Source: Acidobacteria bacterium UBA6911 (GTDB taxonomy: Bacteria; Acidobacteriota; UBA6911). Taken from it: a DNA stretch of 10,024 nucleotides. Each line of letters starts with the position of its first letter. The first letter of the stretch is position 1. The stretch lies in NCBI GenBank assembly GCA_002451015.1, contig DKBB01000162.1, forward strand, positions 6,260-16,283, written 5' to 3'. Positions 1 to 6,430 of the stretch are shown here, one piece after another. The notes beneath the pieces were generated by a model. That model searched no databases and was not told the origin of the DNA. It saw nothing but the letters and a program-made list of their open reading frames with translations. The translations under genes were made by a program, and so were the position numbers.

Positions 1-269
1 CCCTGGCCGCTTACGCGCGTATTTCCGCCGGCATGTTCCTCGGGCGCTTTTTCCAGAATGAGTACATCCGCTCCCCGGTCCCTTGCCGTAATGGCTGTCA
101 TGAGGCCGGCAGCGCCGAGTCCGAGAACCACAATTTCAGACTCGTAATCCCAGTTTTTGACCTGATCGAATTCAGTGGAAGTACATCCGGCAGTCCCGAT
201 ACCGGCCAGCGTAGCGGAACCTACTCCTGTTGCGGCGGTCTTGAGGAATTTTCTTCTCGATGTTTTCAT
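1..269 (-). CDS. Tat-exported FAD-binding dehydrogenase (fumarate reductase / ketosteroid dehydrogenase-like), N-terminal part
   Basis: This gene starts with ATG at 269-267 on the minus strand, behind an AGAGGG ribosome site. It is open to the left edge, so only 89 residues are visible. Residues 4-10 (SRRKFLK) are a full twin-arginine motif, followed by a small-residue hydrophobic stretch (about 11-28), so the folded flavoprotein should be exported by the Tat system. Cys29 after Thr-Ala-Gly resembles a lipobox but has Thr instead of Leu/Val/Ile at -3, so lipid anchoring is only possible. A dinucleotide-binding fold follows: GLGAAG at 50-55 and an acidic Glu73 at the end of the second strand. 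A GGNTRVSGQ segment at 81-89 is typical of the FAD_binding_2 family (fumarate reductase flavoprotein subunit, 3-oxosteroid 1-dehydrogenase, urocanate reductase). The family members reduce or dehydrogenate C=C bonds. The substrate cannot be read from this fragment. It lies 62 bp downstream of another flavoprotein gene on the same strand and is probably cotranscribed with it. Confidence 0.9.
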   Translation of the reverse strand, partial: MKTSRRKFLKTAATGVGSATLAGIGTAGCTSTEFDQVKNWDYESEIVVLGLGAAGLMTAITARDRGADVLILEKAPEEHAGGNTRVSGQ

Positions 270-331
270 ATTTCCCTCTTTTTATGATTAGTTGCTGATG
301 ATTGATAAAGCTTTGCTTAAAATTTCCTTTC

Positions 332-1780
332 CTACTCCTTCAAATTTCGTTCCTTGAACAAGGGATTTTCATAGACGACAGCAGGATCTTTCGGTCCTTT
401 TTTATATTTAGCCGGGTAGACATCCGGCAGAGGCACATTCTGGGCGATCAACTGCCTGCGAAGGGATGGAAAGTCAATATCCCTGACACTTACTCCCTGA
501 CCGATCGAAAGAGCCGCCGCGGTCCCGGCTGCTTCTCCAAAGGCGATACAATGCGGGATGAGGTTGAAGAAATTGTTCACTTCCTGGTCGGACGAAAAAG
601 CCCGGCATGCCACCAGCATGTTTTCGACGCCTTTGGGCAGCATCGATCGATAGGGGATAAAGGCGTTCGGATGCGCGAGCGACGCCTCGCCCCGGTCCAG
701 ATCGGGAAAAACGGCGATGGTGTCTTCAAAGGGCTCGTCGGAAAGAAGGTCCCTGGAAGTGACCCTATAGTCGCCGTGCACTCTCCTTGAGCCCCTTGTG
801 CCGAGCTGCGGTCCCGAAAGAACAATAAAGCTGTTTTCGAAACCGGGAATATTCTTTTTATAGAACTCGTGGGTAAGGAGCATCTTCTCGCGGCCGAGGA
901 ATTCGACCCGCGTGAGTTCTTCCACATCTGTCTGGCTCGAAGTGGCGTAGCGTGGGTGCACCCAGACGATGTGATCCTGACCCTTAAGATTGCTCCTCAT
1001 GAAGAAAGTGTGTCCGCCCTTCTGCATCAGATCCCGCATCAGCTCCTCCCACTTCCGGGGATGCGTCTTGCGGAAATCATCCGCTTTCATGAAACTGACG
1101 TTGTCTATCCAGTAACTCAGCGAGAGGTTTGCAATTCTGAGTCCGGGGTCGATGTCCACATCGAATGCAGCCCCCGCATACGGCAGCAGGTCTCCGTCCC
1201 CGGTTGAGTCGATCACGACTCTGGCCATAATCGCCCGGCGCCCCGATTTGCTTTCGAATACCACTCCAACCGCCCTGTTGCCGTCCATTAACGGCATGGT
1301 TCCCAAGGAATGGAGATAGGTTTTCACTTTTGCTTCCGAAACCATATCGTTGAGAATGCATTTGGAGATTTCCGCATCGATCAGGGATGCGTAGACAATG
1401 TGCCCTTCGCGGACCGTGAAGAACGACCGGTCATTCCAGTAAGCGATCAACCTCGGATCCGTCTCGCCCCAAATCTCTTCAGGCGGGTGGGTTTCAGCTT
1501 CCCGTACAGTCAACCGCTCAATCCATTCCTGGTTAATGCCGCCGATCTGCATGGTTCCGCTGAAATCGGACAGACAGGGAATGATCGTGACCAGGCCTCC
1601 GGTACCCATGCCTCCAAGATATCCGTATCGCTCAATCAGCACGGTATCCGCCCCGTTGCGCGCGGCGGCAACAGCGGCGCCGATGCCGCCGGGACCGCCG
1701 CCGACCACAACTACGTCACATTCACGAATCACATCGACCGTCTTGTTGGGTTCAGGAATGGTTCGAATGGCTTTTGCCAC
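332..1780 (-). CDS. FAD-dependent oxidoreductase, FAD_oxidored family (cytoplasmic)
   Basis: 482 residues, starting with GTG at 1780-1778 behind a strong GGGAGG site six bases upstream, ending in TAG. No signal peptide is visible, so it is likely cytoplasmic. The N-terminal Rossmann motif is GGGPGG at residues 27-32, with Glu50-Arg51 at the end of the next strand for the adenosine ribose. A Gly-rich YLGGMGTGG stretch (54-62) follows. STGDGD at 192-197 is the second FAD contact typical of this family, GTRGSRR at 328-334 is the family's conserved Arg-rich motif, and a C-terminal FAD-binding segment (about 384-425, with GEAAGTAAA) closes the fold. The length is usual for PF12831-type proteins. 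Members are annotated only as oxidoreductases, and many occur near carbohydrate genes. I cannot name the substrate. The gene leads a minus-strand unit with the Tat flavoprotein downstream and diverges from the sucrose phosphorylase operon. Confidence 0.92.
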   Translation of the reverse strand: MAKAIRTIPEPNKTVDVIRECDVVVVGGGPGGIGAAVAAARNGADTVLIERYGYLGGMGTGGLVTIIPCLSDFSGTMQIGGINQEWIERLTVREAETHPPEEIWGETDPRLIAYWNDRSFFTVREGHIVYASLIDAEISKCILNDMVSEAKVKTYLHSLGTMPLMDGNRAVGVVFESKSGRRAIMARVVIDSTGDGDLLPYAGAAFDVDIDPGLRIANLSLSYWIDNVSFMKADDFRKTHPRKWEELMRDLMQKGGHTFFMRSNLKGQDHIVWVHPRYATSSQTDVEELTRVEFLGREKMLLTHEFYKKNIPGFENSFIVLSGPQLGTRGSRRVHGDYRVTSRDLLSDEPFEDTIAVFPDLDRGEASLAHPNAFIPYRSMLPKGVENMLVACRAFSSDQEVNNFFNLIPHCIAFGEAAGTAAALSIGQGVSVRDIDFPSLRRQLIAQNVPLPDVYPAKYKKGPKDPAVVYENPLFKERNLKE

Positions 1781-1999
1781 TTCGCCTCCCTAATTAGAAT
1801 CTGATTGGTGCGTCGTTAATGTACAGTTTCCTGCCTCGAGGATAATCGCCTTGAGATTTTATAGCAACCAGGGAATCGTTTTGACGCACAAATCCCGCTC
1901 ATTTCCTTTTTTCAGGTGTCAGGCAATAAGAGTTCATGGACGGATCGCTCCCTGCAAACATTCAGGGCACTGTATCTTGAAAAATAAAGCTGGATTGCT

Positions 2000-2029
2000 A
2001 TGCTATTTTTTAAAAAGATTGCATGTCAA
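2000..2029 (-). promoter_or_regulatory. candidate sigma70-type promoter for the flavoprotein genes
   Basis: On the minus strand, TTGACA (2029-2024) is a perfect -35 hexamer. After an 18-base spacer, TAGCAT (2005-2000) matches the -10 consensus at four of six positions. Transcription would begin near 1993 and leave a leader of about 210 bases before the GTG start at 1780. The inverted-repeat pair at 2040-2067 sits just upstream of the -35 box, where an activator or a wrapping repressor could bind. This assumes a housekeeping sigma factor of the common type. If the organism is a Bacteroidota member, the consensus would not apply. Confidence 0.4.
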
Positions 2030-2039
2030 GATCAAATAC

Positions 2040-2067
2040 TACATATATAGTCAATATGTAATTACAT
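2040..2067. promoter_or_regulatory. overlapping inverted repeats, candidate operator (GTAATTAC core)
   Basis: Two exact dyads overlap here. TACATAT (2040-2046) and ATATGTA (2054-2060) form 7-bp arms around a 7-bp spacer. ATGTAATTACAT (2056-2067) is a perfect 12-bp palindrome. A GT-n-AC layout is what GntR-type winged-helix domains often recognise, and the operon opposite encodes a GntR-LacI hybrid regulator, so this is the best operator candidate in the window. The assignment is inference: AT-rich DNA produces such palindromes by chance fairly easily. Confidence 0.4.
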
Positions 2068-2084
2068 TTTATGAGCTTTCACCC

Positions 2085-2096
2085 TGAAAATTTTCA
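2085..2096. promoter_or_regulatory. 12-bp perfect palindrome TGAAAATTTTCA, candidate operator
   Basis: TGAAAATTTTCA reads the same on both strands. Its centre lies 29 bp from that of the ATGTAATTACAT palindrome. It resembles the outer half-sites of LacI-family operators (TGAAA...TTTCA) but lacks their central CG step. The regulator in this locus has a GntR rather than a LacI DNA-binding domain, so a direct link is uncertain. Confidence 0.3.
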
Positions 2097-2123
2097 ACAA
2101 ACAAGGTTATATCGAGCTTTTGC

Positions 2124-2157
2124 CGGCATGCCGTCCCGATGGCATTTATCCCGATAA
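2124..2157. promoter_or_regulatory. two further inverted repeats upstream of the sucrose phosphorylase promoter
   Basis: CGGCATGCCG (2124-2133) is a perfect 10-bp palindrome. TTATC and GATAA (2146-2150 and 2153-2157) are 5-bp arms around CC. The heptamer TCCCGAT occurs at 2134-2140 and again at 2149-2155, and CCCGATAA recurs at 2219-2226, close to the expected transcription start of the plus-strand operon. The repeats suggest a protein-binding region, but no known regulator box is recognised. Confidence 0.3.
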
Positions 2158-2184
2158 GGGTTGTGAGCATTAAAGGAAAAGGAA

Positions 2185-2212
2185 TTGACTTCCGTCGATG
2201 GGTTCTGATAGT
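2185..2212 (+). promoter_or_regulatory. candidate sigma70-type promoter for the sucrose phosphorylase operon
   Basis: TTGACT (2185-2190) matches the -35 consensus at five of six positions. GATAGT (2207-2212), after a 16-base spacer, matches the -10 consensus at four of six. The start would be near 2219, giving a leader of about 80 bases to the ATG at 2301. A CCCGATAA repeat (2219-2226) then falls on the start site, a position suited to repression. The call rests on sequence match alone. Confidence 0.4.
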
Positions 2213-2300
2213 GATTGGCCCGATAAATTGTAATATTCATTCATTCCGAACTGAGACTTTTCCGGGCATATCCAGGCTGTATCCGGACTAAAGGTTAATC

Positions 2301-3794
2301 ATGAAAAACCAGGTTCAGTTGATCACTTACATCGACCGCTTGTCTGGAGGAGGTTTCGACGCGTTGAATCGCCTGTTGGCGGGGCCTCTGTCCGGGGTCT
2401 TCGGCGGGGCGCACCTTTTGCCGTTTTTTACTCCTATTGACGGGGCCGATGCCGGGTTTGACCCGACCGACCACACGGAAGTGGACACGCGGTTGGGAAC
2501 ATGGAAGGATGTTCAGGCATTGGGCGGCACGATCGAGCTGGTCGCGGATCTTATCGTGAACCACATATCCTCGTCCTCTCCGCAATTTCTCGATTTCTCG
2601 AAAAAGGGCCCCGCTTCGCAATACGCGGGGATGTTTCTCACCCTCGACCGGGTCTTCCCGCAGGGAGCACGAGAATCGGACCTTTTGGGAATCTACCGGC
2701 CGCGGCCCTCGCTTCCCTTCAGCCCCGTCACACTCTCCTCCGGCGAGAGGAAATTACTATGGACTACATTCAATCCGGAGCAGGTGGACATTGACGTCCG
2801 CCATTCCCAGGCGGAAGCGTATCTGGACTCCATCCTTCGAAAATTCCAGGCTGCAGGTATAAAAATGATACGCCTCGACGCTGTCGGGTATGCGATCAAA
2901 AAACCCGGAACCAGTTGCTTCATGATCCCGGAAACGTTCGAATTTATTGCCGACCTGACGGGAAAAGCCCGTACCCTGGGCATTGAAGTCCTGGTCGAAA
3001 TTCACAGTCATTATCTGAAACAGATCGATATCGCGCGACGTGTGGACCGTGTGTACGATTTTGCCCTGCCGCCGCTGGTGCTGCACGCGCTTTTTCAAAA
3101 TGATTCCCGCCCGCTGGCACACTGGCTGTCCATCAGCCCGCGCAATGCCGTAACGGTCCTGGACACGCACGACGGCATCGGAGTCATTGATGTTGGCGCC
3201 GATGCAGACGGCACGCCGGGTCTCCTTTCACCCGAAGAAATCGACAACCTCGTAGAAACGATCCACCAACGAAGCCGGGGACAGAGCCAAAAGGCGACCG
3301 GCGCGGCCGCCAGCAACCTGGATCTCTACCAGGTGAACTGCACTTTCCTGGATGCCCTGGGAGGCCGGGAAGCCGAGTACCTTATTGCCCGGGCTCTCCA
3401 GTTCTTCGCCCCCGGGATTCCTCAGGTTTATTACGTCGGTCTTCTGGGAGGCACGAACGATATGGATCTCCTTGCCCGAACCGGTGTGGGACGCGACATC
3501 AACCGGCATTACTACTCGGTTGCCGAAATCGAAACCGCGCTCCGACAACCGTTGGTTCAAAAACAGATGGAACTGATTCGCCTGCGGAATACGCACCCTG
3601 CATTCGAAGGTGATTTCCAAGTAGAAGCTCCGACGGAAAACCGTATTGCAATACGGTGGGAGTCGGGGAAACACTGTATAAGGCTGCATGTGGACCTGTC
3701 CGTCCCGAGCGCATCCATTACAGGCACAAGTCCGAACGGAGACATCCGGTATATGACCATCCCGGATGCTGAAGATCCAAGCAACCCACTCTGA
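2301..3794 (+). CDS. sucP: sucrose phosphorylase (GH13 subfamily 18)
   Basis: 497 residues, ATG start with AAAGG six bases upstream. The enzyme splits sucrose with phosphate into alpha-glucose 1-phosphate and fructose in the cytoplasm, saving one ATP compared with hydrolysis. From memory the whole chain lines up closely with the Bifidobacterium adolescentis enzyme (about 504 residues). Visible landmarks are FFTPIDGADAGFDP (42-55), VADLIVNH (81-88), the nucleophile Asp193 in RLDAVGY, the acid/base Glu233 in VEIHS, and the stabilising Asp291 in DTHDG. The acceptor loops GIYRPRP (130-136) and NLDLYQVN (339-346) keep the Asp-Leu-Tyr-Gln pattern of true sucrose phosphorylases rather than that of sucrose 6'-phosphate phosphorylases. 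Glucosylglycerol or glucosylglycerate phosphorylase activity cannot be fully excluded. No signal peptide. The MFS permease gene begins 12 bp downstream and presumably brings in the substrate. No fructokinase or phosphoglucomutase gene is in the window. Confidence 0.94.
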   Translation: MKNQVQLITYIDRLSGGGFDALNRLLAGPLSGVFGGAHLLPFFTPIDGADAGFDPTDHTEVDTRLGTWKDVQALGGTIELVADLIVNHISSSSPQFLDFSKKGPASQYAGMFLTLDRVFPQGARESDLLGIYRPRPSLPFSPVTLSSGERKLLWTTFNPEQVDIDVRHSQAEAYLDSILRKFQAAGIKMIRLDAVGYAIKKPGTSCFMIPETFEFIADLTGKARTLGIEVLVEIHSHYLKQIDIARRVDRVYDFALPPLVLHALFQNDSRPLAHWLSISPRNAVTVLDTHDGIGVIDVGADADGTPGLLSPEEIDNLVETIHQRSRGQSQKATGAAASNLDLYQVNCTFLDALGGREAEYLIARALQFFAPGIPQVYYVGLLGGTNDMDLLARTGVGRDINRHYYSVAEIETALRQPLVQKQMELIRLRNTHPAFEGDFQVEAPTENRIAIRWESGKHCIRLHVDLSVPSASITGTSPNGDIRYMTIPDAEDPSNPL

Positions 3795-3806
3795 AAAGGT
3801 ACTTTC

Positions 3807-5045
3807 ATGAGCTCGCCGATCTCACCGAAACACAACCTGGCCGCCATCAAGTGGCTGACATATTTGATGTTCATGATGTTTGCCATGACCACCGATTCCG
3901 TCGGTGAAATCATCCCGGAGGTCATTGAAGAGTTTCAACTGAGCCTGACAGCGGCCGGAGCCTTCCACTATGCGAACATGATAGCCATCGCGCTGGCCGC
4001 GATTTTCCTCGGATATATGGCCGACAAGCTCGGCCGCAAGAAAACAATTATTGTCGGACTTGTCCTTTTCGCCATTAATTCCTATCTGTTTGCGACAGGG
4101 AACGCTTTTCTGTTTTTCATCACCCTGCTTGTCGTCTCCGGCGCCGCGATCGGGATCTTCAAAACTGCAGCCCTGGCGCTGGTCGGCGATATCTCGAGAT
4201 CCACCTCGGAACATACCGCCACCATGAACACGGTTGAAGGCTTCTTCGGGGTGGGAGCCATCCTCGGACCCGCGATAGTGACAAAGCTCCTGTCGGCGGG
4301 ATTTTCCTGGAAATGGCTTTACGTGATCGCGGGAACGATCTGCGTGCTGCTGATCGTTACGGCTTCTCTGGTGAAATATCCAAAAACCGTGAACACGGTG
4401 GACGAGCCGATTGATTTCAGGCGAACCATGGGCATGATGAGAAATCCTTACGCTTTGGGATTTTCCCTGGGCATCTTTCTTTACGTTGCAGCGGAGTGTG
4501 CCGTGTATGTCTGGATGCCGACCCTGCTTGAGGACTATTCGGGCTCTTATGCCTTTTTGGCCGCATATGCCCTGTCGATATTTTTCATCCTGCGTGCGGC
4601 GGGCCGTTTCCTGGGTGCCTGGATACTTGCGCGATTCCGTTGGACGTCCGTCATGGCGCTTTTCAGCCTGGCGATTCTTGTCTGTTTTGCCGGCTCAATT
4701 GCGGGCGGCCTTTCGTACGCCATCTGGCTTTTGCCTCTGTCGGGGCTCTTCATGTCCATGATCTATCCGACGCTCAATTCCAAGGGCATCAGCTGCTTTC
4801 CGAAAAAAGAGCATGGCGCCGTCGCCGGCGTTATCCTGTTTTTTACCTGCGCTGCCGCCGCAGTCGGCCCCCTGGCCATGGGGATTGTCAGCGACATATT
4901 CGGGCATCCCAAATACGGTTTTATCCTTGCAATCCTGTTCGCAGGGCTTCTTTTTGCGGGACTGCTGCTCAACCGGATTTATAACCCGGCCAGAGAACGC
5001 CTGGCTAAACTGGATTCCAGCGAATACCGGGAGGCGGAGTCCTAG
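3807..5045 (+). CDS. major facilitator superfamily permease, likely sugar or glycoside importer
   Basis: 412 residues, ATG start. The ribosome site (AAAAGG) begins within the stop codon of the phosphorylase gene, so translation is probably coupled. The protein is hydrophobic throughout with a pattern fitting 12 membrane helices in two halves. The loop between helices 2 and 3 carries the MFS signature GYMADKLGRKK at 69-79, with Asp73 and Arg77. A charged central loop (about 190-210) separates the halves, and a short charged tail follows the last helix. This is an inner-membrane secondary transporter, probably proton driven. The family alone does not give the substrate. Placement directly between a sucrose phosphorylase and a sugar-type regulator points to sucrose or a related alpha-glucoside. 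It is not a PTS or ABC component, which fits the phosphorylase's need for an unphosphorylated sugar inside the cell. Confidence 0.93.
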   Translation: MSSPISPKHNLAAIKWLTYLMFMMFAMTTDSVGEIIPEVIEEFQLSLTAAGAFHYANMIAIALAAIFLGYMADKLGRKKTIIVGLVLFAINSYLFATGNAFLFFITLLVVSGAAIGIFKTAALALVGDISRSTSEHTATMNTVEGFFGVGAILGPAIVTKLLSAGFSWKWLYVIAGTICVLLIVTASLVKYPKTVNTVDEPIDFRRTMGMMRNPYALGFSLGIFLYVAAECAVYVWMPTLLEDYSGSYAFLAAYALSIFFILRAAGRFLGAWILARFRWTSVMALFSLAILVCFAGSIAGGLSYAIWLLPLSGLFMSMIYPTLNSKGISCFPKKEHGAVAGVILFFTCAAAAVGPLAMGIVSDIFGHPKYGFILAILFAGLLFAGLLLNRIYNPARERLAKLDSSEYREAES

Positions 5046-5055
5046 GGAGTCGAGA

Positions 5056-6411
5056 ATGAGAATACTTCAGATCTCTATTTTGGCAATTCTGACTGCAATA
5101 CTTCCGTATGGCGCGTCGGCGCAAACCGCGGATGCCCTGTTCAAGGCAGGTGCGGCCAAAGTCGACATCACTCCCGGTGAAGGTGCATTGCCGAAAAACA
5201 TCGAGGGAATTCTGGACCGGCTCTATTGCAGGGCGATCGTCGTCGACAACGGTATCACAAGCGCAGCCCTGATCACGGTCGATACCGGCATCATACCCGA
5301 TCCGGTCTGGAAAAGCCTTACGCTGAGAATTGAGAACGAGCTGGGGATCCCTGCCCGGAATGTGCTGCTGACACCGACGCACACGCACAGCGGCGTCATG
5401 AGACCCGGGCGAGATTACGAGGAAAGCATCTTCAAGTCCGTGAAAACGGCGAAGGGAAAACTCCGGCCCGCGCGCGTAGGCTTTGGAACGGGCGTCTCCT
5501 ACCTGAACGTGAATCGTAACATCATCGATCCCAAGACCCGTCTCTGGTGGGAAGGACCCAACTATGACGGTCCATCGGACAAAACAGTCGCGGTGGTCCA
5601 GTTCGAGTCGCTCGACGGTGAGCCGATCGCAGTCTATTACAATTACGCGATGCATGCGGTGACTGTCGGCCAGTTGGACCAAATCAGTGGGGATGCGCCG
5701 GGTGCGTCATCCAGGTATATCGAAGATTCTTTTGACGACAGGATCGTAGCCGTATGGTCCACAGGCGCCTGCGGAGATCAGAACCCGATCTATTTCCAGC
5801 AGACCTACGATCTGCGCGAAATACGTATTCGTGATTATGCCGGGCGCGGAATCGACATCAGCAATGCCATGCCTCCCGGGGGGCAGGGTTTGAACAAACA
5901 GGATCCAGAGGTGATCAAGCGGATGAACCAGCAAAAGCAAATGATTCTTTCCATGGGACAGTTTCTCGGCGAGGAGGTCCTGCACGTGATGCGCGGGATG
6001 GAACGCATGTCTGCCGGGGGAAGAATATACGGGAGCCAGAAGGTGGTGAGTTTCCCGGGCCGGGACCGAACGAACGCGGGCCGCGCGGGATTCGAGGGCA
6101 CTTACAAAGACGGCAGTCCGGTGGAGCTTCGTCTGGGACTTCTGTTGATCGGCGACATCGCGTTCGGAACCGTCAATGCCGAGGTGTTCAACCTGATCGC
6201 CCAGCGTCTGAAAAAAGAATCCCCATTTGCGAGAACTATGATGGTCACGTTGACGAATGGAATGTCCAATTCCGGTTACATCCCGAACGACGCCGCCTTC
6301 GGCTATCTTACCTTCGAGGTGCTGTCGTCGCGATGTAAGCCCGGATACGCGGAAAACGCCATCGTAAACGGAATACTGGATCTTATGTCCGAATCCGGGC
6401 AGGCACAATAA
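5056..6411 (+). CDS. exported neutral-ceramidase-like hydrolase (ceramidase N-terminal domain family)
   Basis: 451 residues. The chosen ATG follows GGGAG (5045-5049) at six bases and begins a clear Sec signal peptide (hydrophobic 3-20, likely cut after Ala22, SA-Q). The frame stays open upstream to about 4813, but that part lies over the permease. GAAKVDITPGEG (32-43) is the family's N-terminal signature. Likely zinc ligands by homology are His109/His111 in TPTHTHSG, His200 in NYAMH, Glu376 in NAEVF and Tyr408 in SNSGYIP. Where bacterial neutral ceramidases have the nucleophile in GDVSPN, this protein has GDQNP (240-244), with Asn243 aligned to the serine, so real ceramide amidase activity is doubtful. 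The protein is much shorter than Pseudomonas ceramidase and lacks its C-terminal domain. Start lies 10 bp after the permease stop, so it belongs to the sugar operon. It may be a periplasmic or secreted metallohydrolase acting on an acylated or glycosylated substrate. Confidence 0.88.
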   Translation: MRILQISILAILTAILPYGASAQTADALFKAGAAKVDITPGEGALPKNIEGILDRLYCRAIVVDNGITSAALITVDTGIIPDPVWKSLTLRIENELGIPARNVLLTPTHTHSGVMRPGRDYEESIFKSVKTAKGKLRPARVGFGTGVSYLNVNRNIIDPKTRLWWEGPNYDGPSDKTVAVVQFESLDGEPIAVYYNYAMHAVTVGQLDQISGDAPGASSRYIEDSFDDRIVAVWSTGACGDQNPIYFQQTYDLREIRIRDYAGRGIDISNAMPPGGQGLNKQDPEVIKRMNQQKQMILSMGQFLGEEVLHVMRGMERMSAGGRIYGSQKVVSFPGRDRTNAGRAGFEGTYKDGSPVELRLGLLLIGDIAFGTVNAEVFNLIAQRLKKESPFARTMMVTLTNGMSNSGYIPNDAAFGYLTFEVLSSRCKPGYAENAIVNGILDLMSESGQAQ

Positions 6412-6430
6412 TCCGCCTGAAGGAGTATCC

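Larger units (their letters stand above)
1781..2300. promoter_or_regulatory. divergent control region, AT-rich, no convincing gene
   Basis: This 520-bp gap lies between two divergent genes and is markedly richer in A and T than the flanking coding DNA, most of all at about 1980-2100. It holds one promoter candidate for each direction (listed separately) and a run of inverted repeats between 2040 and 2157. A short inverted repeat CCCTG/CAGGG (1950-1954 and 1963-1967) could form a small hairpin in the leader of the minus-strand transcript, but it has no T tract and no recognisable riboswitch features. A 78-codon frame at 1851-2087 needs a TTG start, has no clear ribosome site and resembles no protein I know. 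Confidence 0.7.

Noticed and set aside
1851..2087. Small plus-strand frame in the divergent control region
   Set aside because: It needs a TTG start, has no convincing ribosome site, runs through the palindrome cluster, and its product has no familiar features.
4813..5055. Upstream extension of the ceramidase-like reading frame by 81 codons
   Set aside because: It overlaps the permease gene, reads as shadow sequence, and would bury the clear signal peptide and ribosome site at 5045-5058.
5005..5682. 225-codon open frame on the minus strand
   Set aside because: It lies antisense to the ceramidase-like gene, whose signal peptide and family motifs are unmistakable; the antisense translation has no recognisable domain.
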